Assembly: GCA_031290315.1 (NCBI GenBank)
Contig: JAITNS010000011.1
Location: forward strand, 1 to 8,876
Direction of reading: 5' to 3'
Source: Puniceicoccales bacterium
GTDB lineage: Bacteria > Verrucomicrobiota > Verrucomicrobiia > Opitutales > LL51
DNA length: 8,876 bases
The translations under genes were made by a program, and so were the position numbers. The number at the start of each line of letters is the position of its first letter. Position 1 is the stretch's first letter. The notes beneath the pieces are model-generated. The model did no database searches. It was not told where the DNA came from and saw only the letters and a program-made list of their open reading frames with translations. This document shows positions 6,324-8,876 of this stretch, in pieces.

Positions 6324-7483
6324 AAAACGGCGAATTTCGGCAATCCATCGATCTCCGTGGGTGTCATATTCCCTTGGATCAAAGGTAATGAATATTTTGC
6401 AAAATTATTATTTAATTTCCCGTCCTCATTAAACCAATGCTCCGGAATTCCTTTCTCATGCCCACAAATATTAGCAAGATCCGCCATTCCATACTCCACC
6501 CCATAGCGGGTACTCTCAGAACGCAAAATAGTAACCATTTTCCCTGTTATATCATCAAGCGCAAAACTAACGGCCTTTATACCACATACGTAAGCCTCGT
6601 CGATATCCGTCTTAGATAAAAAATGCGCCGAAGTATAAGGCAATGCCCCTAACTTTGTCGCTAAAACACGCACCTCTAAGGACTCTTCTAAAATTTCTCG
6701 CAACTTTGTTGCCGTATCCATTCCCTGACCTGTTACATAATTCCCATCTTCATTAATAAGAAAATCTCCTGCAATAACATTACAATAAGTATTTGCTTTT
6801 AACATATTTTGGACGGATTTTAAAAAGTTACCCTCAGAAAACGTATCGGAGGGCAAAAGAATAATATTGGAAGTATTTCCATCGAGAAGCGCACTCGCCA
6901 CAAGCCAATCCGATTTCCCAGACTTAATCTCAACAATATTGACTAAATCATGGTTAGCAACGGCTGCCATATAACAGGATAGCTCCTTCAAAGTCGCCGC
7001 AATAAATTTAACCGCACTACCATACCCTAAACAATGATCCGTAATAGGTAAATTATTGTAAATTGTGTCCGGAATGGAAATAATTTGTATCTTATAGTTA
7101 CGTTTTTGAGCCACTTTGGAGAGCTCTAGTGTAATCACTTGGGCTTGTAAACCACCAATAACAAACAGAAAATGAATATTATATTCTTCAAATGCAGCGA
7201 AAATCGCTTCCATTTCTTCCGGAGAGCGTCCAATGGACTCTGAAACACCGAGTACCGCCCCCGGCGTAAACATTAAATCACGGATTGTTTGTTGTGGCTG
7301 TAAGGCGAGATCGATCAAATTGTGATTCAAAATGCCTCGAAAGCCATTAATAGATCCATAAATTTCTTCTATACTTTCATAATTAAGTGCTTCCGAAATA
7401 ATACCGCCTAGAATCGCATTTGAAACCGGCGAAAGACACTCCAATTGTACCGCTAAAACATTACCTGCTAAGAGATCTGACAT
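6314..7483 (-). CDS. PPi-phosphofructokinase homologue lacking catalytic motifs
   Basis: This is a full-length homologue (389 residues) of pyrophosphate-dependent phosphofructokinase (PFP), the glycolytic enzyme phosphorylating fructose 6-phosphate with PPi. The framework is kept: LAGNVLAVQ start, EALNYESIEEIYGSINGFRG, TPGAVLG, LPITDHCLGYGSA and LGAL...AHF. Active-site signatures are replaced: the N-terminal GGPT loop is ECLS; GG(N/D)D is GGLQ; PKT(I/V)DND with its catalytic Asp is PDTIYNN; the E-x-MGR substrate loop is EIKSGK; the late GYxQR is GALPY. It is probably inactive as a kinase, possibly a regulatory or structural partner of another PFP. I chose the ATG at 7483 because GGGG lies 8 nt upstream and the family begins MSxLxGN; an ATG at 7486 and a GTG at 7492 are in frame. 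It follows the exonuclease gene by about 100 bp on the same strand. Confidence 0.85.
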   Translation of the reverse strand: MSDLLAGNVLAVQLECLSPVSNAILGGIISEALNYESIEEIYGSINGFRGILNHNLIDLALQPQQTIRDLMFTPGAVLGVSESIGRSPEEMEAIFAAFEEYNIHFLFVIGGLQAQVITLELSKVAQKRNYKIQIISIPDTIYNNLPITDHCLGYGSAVKFIAATLKELSCYMAAVANHDLVNIVEIKSGKSDWLVASALLDGNTSNIILLPSDTFSEGNFLKSVQNMLKANTYCNVIAGDFLINEDGNYVTGQGMDTATKLREILEESLEVRVLATKLGALPYTSAHFLSKTDIDEAYVCGIKAVSFALDDITGKMVTILRSESTRYGVEYGMADLANICGHEKGIPEHWFNEDGKLNNNFAKYSLPLIQGNMTPTEIDGLPKFAVLKK

Positions 7484-7524
7484 CATAAACACCCCATGAA
7501 TTACGTTGGGTTTCGTTCCACGAT

Positions 7525-7553
7525 ATGCAATAAAAAAGTTCGTAAAATTGCAT
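7525..7553. other. Inverted repeat between exonuclease and PFP-like genes
   Basis: ATGCAAT (7525-7531) and ATTGCAT (7547-7553) form a perfect 7-bp dyad around a 15-nt AT-rich centre, in the 95-104-bp spacer between the two minus-strand genes. No T-run follows on the minus strand. It might be a weak transcript hairpin or binding site. Confidence 0.25.
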
Positions 7554-7587
7554 CACTCCCATTTCTTTTTATTCTTCTTAATTACCC

Positions 7588-8475
7588 TTACTCAAAATGA
7601 TTAAAAAAATCCGGTTGAAATGTTTTAGATTCGATCGGCGATTTACGTAGCGAAGTGAGTTGGTAAAACTCAACCAATTGCGCATATTGCCGTTCATCGG
7701 ACTGTAAAGTTTCACAATAGATATCATTGATATTACGATTTAAGGCGATAAGTTGTTGGTTACGGTGGAGGACTTCTTCACTTTCCTTGAGGATCGATCG
7801 GAAGCGTGCGGGGTTTATTGCCGAGGATTCCCATAATATTTTTTCGATACTGCCAAATTGTTTAATCCAAGCGCTAGCCGTTTTAGGACCTACGCCACGG
7901 ATGCCAGGAATATTATCGGCTTGATCCCCGATTAAGGAAAGGTAGTCGACGATTTGCTCCGGATAGACGCCAAATTTCTCTAAAACTCCCACGCGATCTA
8001 AACGATTACCAATCCCATTTCGATTGCCGTCCGGAATCATTTGATAAATATTATCTTCGATGCATTGGGCTAAATCTTTATCCGCACTAAAGATAAGAAT
8101 TTCGTCGAATTGGGAGCGATACTTTTGGGCAAAGGAGGCCATTAAATCATCCGCTTCTACTCCAAAACGTTCGATTACCGTGCAGCCTAATGCGTAGGCA
8201 AATTCTTTTATTACAGGAATTTGAATTTTTACTGGATCGGGGACTTCGACGCGATTCGCTTTATATTCCGGAAGTAAGGCTTGGCGTTTAGGGTCACGTC
8301 CTTTATCAAAGAAGACAACCATATGCGCTGGTTTCTCCATATCAATAATTTTTGTTAAAATTTTCACAGCACCTAAAATCGCATTAGTGGGGAAATTTTG
8401 CGCACCGAGGAGAGGGATTCCGTAAAAGCACCGAAACGCAAGATTATGTCCATCAACCAGAAAACATTTCGACAT
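7588..8475 (-). CDS. Stand-alone 5'-3' exonuclease (PolA N-domain/FEN type)
   Basis: This 295-residue homologue of the 5'-nuclease domain of DNA polymerase I has no polymerase domain attached. The family removes RNA primers and flaps on DNA using two metal ions. Counting from the upstream in-frame ATG at 8493, motifs are FLVDGHNLAFR (11-21, first metal Asp), VVFFDKGRDPKRQALLPEYKANR (its FFDKG Asp63 and the YKANR arch Arg/Lys), GVEADDL (111-117), FSADKDLAQ (135-143) and IGDQADNIPGIRGVGPKTA (188-206, helix-hairpin-helix DNA clamp). All acidic metal ligands are present, so activity is expected. The start at 8475 is preferred because homologues begin within a few residues of FLVDG; neither ATG has a good Shine-Dalgarno. 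It may supplement a full-length PolA elsewhere in Okazaki-fragment processing or repair. It is likely co-transcribed with the PFP-like gene downstream. Confidence 0.92.
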   Translation of the reverse strand: MSKCFLVDGHNLAFRCFYGIPLLGAQNFPTNAILGAVKILTKIIDMEKPAHMVVFFDKGRDPKRQALLPEYKANRVEVPDPVKIQIPVIKEFAYALGCTVIERFGVEADDLMASFAQKYRSQFDEILIFSADKDLAQCIEDNIYQMIPDGNRNGIGNRLDRVGVLEKFGVYPEQIVDYLSLIGDQADNIPGIRGVGPKTASAWIKQFGSIEKILWESSAINPARFRSILKESEEVLHRNQQLIALNRNINDIYCETLQSDERQYAQLVEFYQLTSLRKSPIESKTFQPDFFNHFE

Positions 8476-8593
8476 ATACAATGAAAATATCATCTCAAAA
8501 GAAAAGTAAATGGAATAATCAGGTATTTCTAGTGTTAGGATTTATTTTACTCTAGACATGGGATAGAAAAGTTTTTTGTTAGAGGAGTTTTAA

Positions 8594-8683
8594 GGAGAGA
8601 TGACAGAGTGGCCGATTGTGCAACACTGGAAATGTTGTGTACCGGTAACGGTACCGAGGGTTCGAATCCCTCTCTCTCCGCCA
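8594..8683 (+). tRNA. tRNA-Ser (anticodon GGA)
   Basis: A 90-nt cloverleaf has acceptor arms GGAGAGA (8594-8600) and TCTCTCC (8673-8679), discriminator G8680 and encoded CCA (8681-8683). The anticodon stem CAACA (8621-8625)/TGTTG (8633-8637) encloses loop CTGGAAA with anticodon GGA (8628-8630), reading UCC/UCU Ser codons. A long variable arm (paired TACCG/CGGTA around TAA) is the class II feature of tRNA-Ser, and the T arm contains GGTTCGAATCC. It is complete, with no visible mismatch in the arms. Confidence 0.97.
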
Positions 8684-8707
8684 TTCCTTCTCCGTCAATC
8701 CTTCTGC

Positions 8708-8725
8708 TAAAAATTACTATTTTTA
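8708..8725. terminator. Possible AT-rich bidirectional terminator hairpin
   Basis: TAAAAAT (8708-8714) and ATTTTTA (8719-8725) form a 7-bp stem with a TACT loop, 25 nt after the tRNA and touching the stop codon of the opposing frame. It lacks a GC core, so termination strength is doubtful. Confidence 0.3.
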
Positions 8726-8876
8726 CTTTTTAGTTATAATCATAGCATTGATAAGAAATGGTTTTCCTTGCTCTAAGAGAATTTCCGTTTCACTTTTAGG
8801 CCATAATTTTGTGCCTTGTTCGATCGCCTCAAATTCTATATTACCTATAGAATTTGCCATATCTTCTCCAAAAAAA
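8723..8876 (-). CDS. Short or partial unknown protein at the window edge
   Basis: A minus-strand frame ends at TAA (8725-8723) and is open to the window edge. From the ATG at 8860 it encodes 45 residues, beginning MANSIGNIEFEAIEQG and ending AMIITKK. GGAG sits 5 nt before that ATG, so it could be a genuine small gene. It could equally be the C-terminus of a longer protein, since the frame continues upstream through FFGED. There are no motifs I recognise. It faces the tRNA-Ser gene tail to tail, with the AT hairpin between them. Confidence 0.5.
   Translation of the reverse strand, partial: FFGEDMANSIGNIEFEAIEQGTKLWPKSETEILLEQGKPFLINAMIITKK

Noticed and set aside
8594..8683. tRNA as an integration site
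   Set aside because: No integrase gene and no duplicated 3' tRNA segment in the window.

Overview
This AT-rich bacterial window has compact genes separated by AT-rich spacers. It holds one tRNA-Ser(GGA), three recognisable housekeeping-type proteins (an inorganic pyrophosphatase-like protein, a nitroreductase and a stand-alone PolA-type 5'-3' exonuclease), a diverged PPi-phosphofructokinase homologue, a GT8 glycosyltransferase and several proteins I cannot place. The phosphofructokinase homologue resembles, from memory, PFPs of Verrucomicrobiota/PVC bacteria (start LxGNxL, run TPGAxLG, tail with a short SLPLI-type segment). The low GC, frame-broken or degenerate genes and candidate exported proteins suggest a host-associated, possibly intracellular bacterium. 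That assignment is inference; no rRNA or strong taxonomic marker is present.

Left part (1-2115), all on the minus strand. 100-867 encodes a protein with a convincing signal peptide followed by four tandem Myb/SANT-like helix-turn-helix units of about 57 residues, an unexpected combination for a bacterium. Next come a short pyrophosphatase-like protein (987-1328), a spacer with a possible decayed gene remnant (1403-1544), and a nitroreductase (1591-2115) whose terminator hairpin overlaps its own 3' end.

Middle (2244-4550), plus strand. A TTGACA promoter drives what looks like one roughly 755-residue gene, currently split into two frames at a run of nine A (3130-3138). Its first half has a transmembrane segment. 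The second half has a coiled coil and a GNVCSYNSAL segment resembling the cysteine box of ubiquitin-specific proteases.

Right part (4600-8475), minus strand: exonuclease, then the phosphofructokinase homologue, a 110-bp tandem duplication, and the GT8 glycosyltransferase. The phosphofructokinase homologue keeps the fold-defining framework but has lost essentially every catalytic signature, so it reads as a pseudoenzyme rather than a decaying pseudogene. The duplication begins inside its last codons and fills most of the 310-bp gap before the glycosyltransferase, which has its own strong promoter.

The right edge has tRNA-Ser(GGA) on the plus strand and, facing it, a short minus-strand reading frame that may be the end of a longer gene. 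The strongest leads for new biology are the exported Myb-repeat protein (candidate host-nucleus or DNA-targeting effector), the catalytically dead phosphofructokinase, and the poly-A split gene that may be rescued by transcriptional slippage.
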